Below are positions 14,246 to 14,247 of a stretch of 14,247 nucleotides of DNA, piece after piece (position 1 is the first letter of the stretch; each line of letters begins with the position of its first letter). Position numbers and translations under genes: made by a program. The notes under the pieces are model-generated. The model was given only the letters and a program-made list of their open reading frames with translations. It searched no databases and was not told the origin of the DNA. Location of the stretch: NCBI GenBank assembly GCA_027058255.1, contig JALUTE010000200.1, positions 1-14,247 on the forward strand, read 5' to 3'. This DNA is from Methyloligella sp. GTDB taxonomy: Bacteria > Pseudomonadota > Alphaproteobacteria > Rhizobiales > JALUTE01.

Positions 14246-14247
14246 AA

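Overview
The window is GC-rich DNA whose gene content points to an alphaproteobacterium, probably of the order Hyphomicrobiales (Rhizobiales). The evidence is a DUF2865 protein (a family known mainly from that order), the Lon-like AAA_32 protease family, an IS4-family remnant of a type common there, and half of a short palindromic repeat (core CATTGCCGGGCTTGACCC) frequent in intergenic DNA of these genomes. The genus cannot be fixed from the sequence alone. All intact genes lie on the + strand. Only the transposase remnant lies on the - strand.

Layout. Positions 1-35 hold the last codons of an upstream gene. Positions 142-3527 form a tight two-gene unit: a Lon-like ATP-dependent protease followed, with an ATGA overlap, by a protein resembling two degenerate universal-stress-protein folds. 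Positions 3528-3871 are intergenic, with a good sigma-70 promoter set among inverted and direct repeats and a possible short leader ORF. Positions 3872-5215 encode an exported, cysteine-rich DUF2865 protein. Positions 5216-6471 hold no intact gene: a decayed IS4-family transposase lies there, and its 3' side abuts half of the palindromic repeat. Positions 6472-11810 encode a two-component signalling pair: a 1186-residue hybrid sensor kinase built on a solute:sodium-symporter-like membrane domain, then an NtrC-type sigma-54 activator. Positions 12117-13934 encode an exported L,D-transpeptidase (LdtD/YcbB type), closed by a strong intrinsic terminator. A tRNA-Ala(CGC) with its own promoter ends the window at 14170-14245.

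How the parts work together. The kinase/activator pair is the clearest functional unit. The kinase has the SLC5-STAC-PAS-kinase-receiver layout of CrbS/MxtR acetate sensors, but its neighbour is a sigma-54 activator as in CbrA/CbrB, so the pair looks like a carbon- or nutrient-sensing switch with mixed features of two known systems. The protease and stress-like protein are probably co-translated. The transpeptidase and the DUF2865 protein act at or beyond the inner membrane and have no visible link to the regulators.

I found no CRISPR array, prophage, toxin-antitoxin pair, defence locus or biosynthetic cluster, and no clearly new multi-gene system. The most notable points are the mosaic sensor system, the repeat-rich promoter and leader ORF before the DUF2865 gene, and the two small hairpins before the activator and transpeptidase genes.
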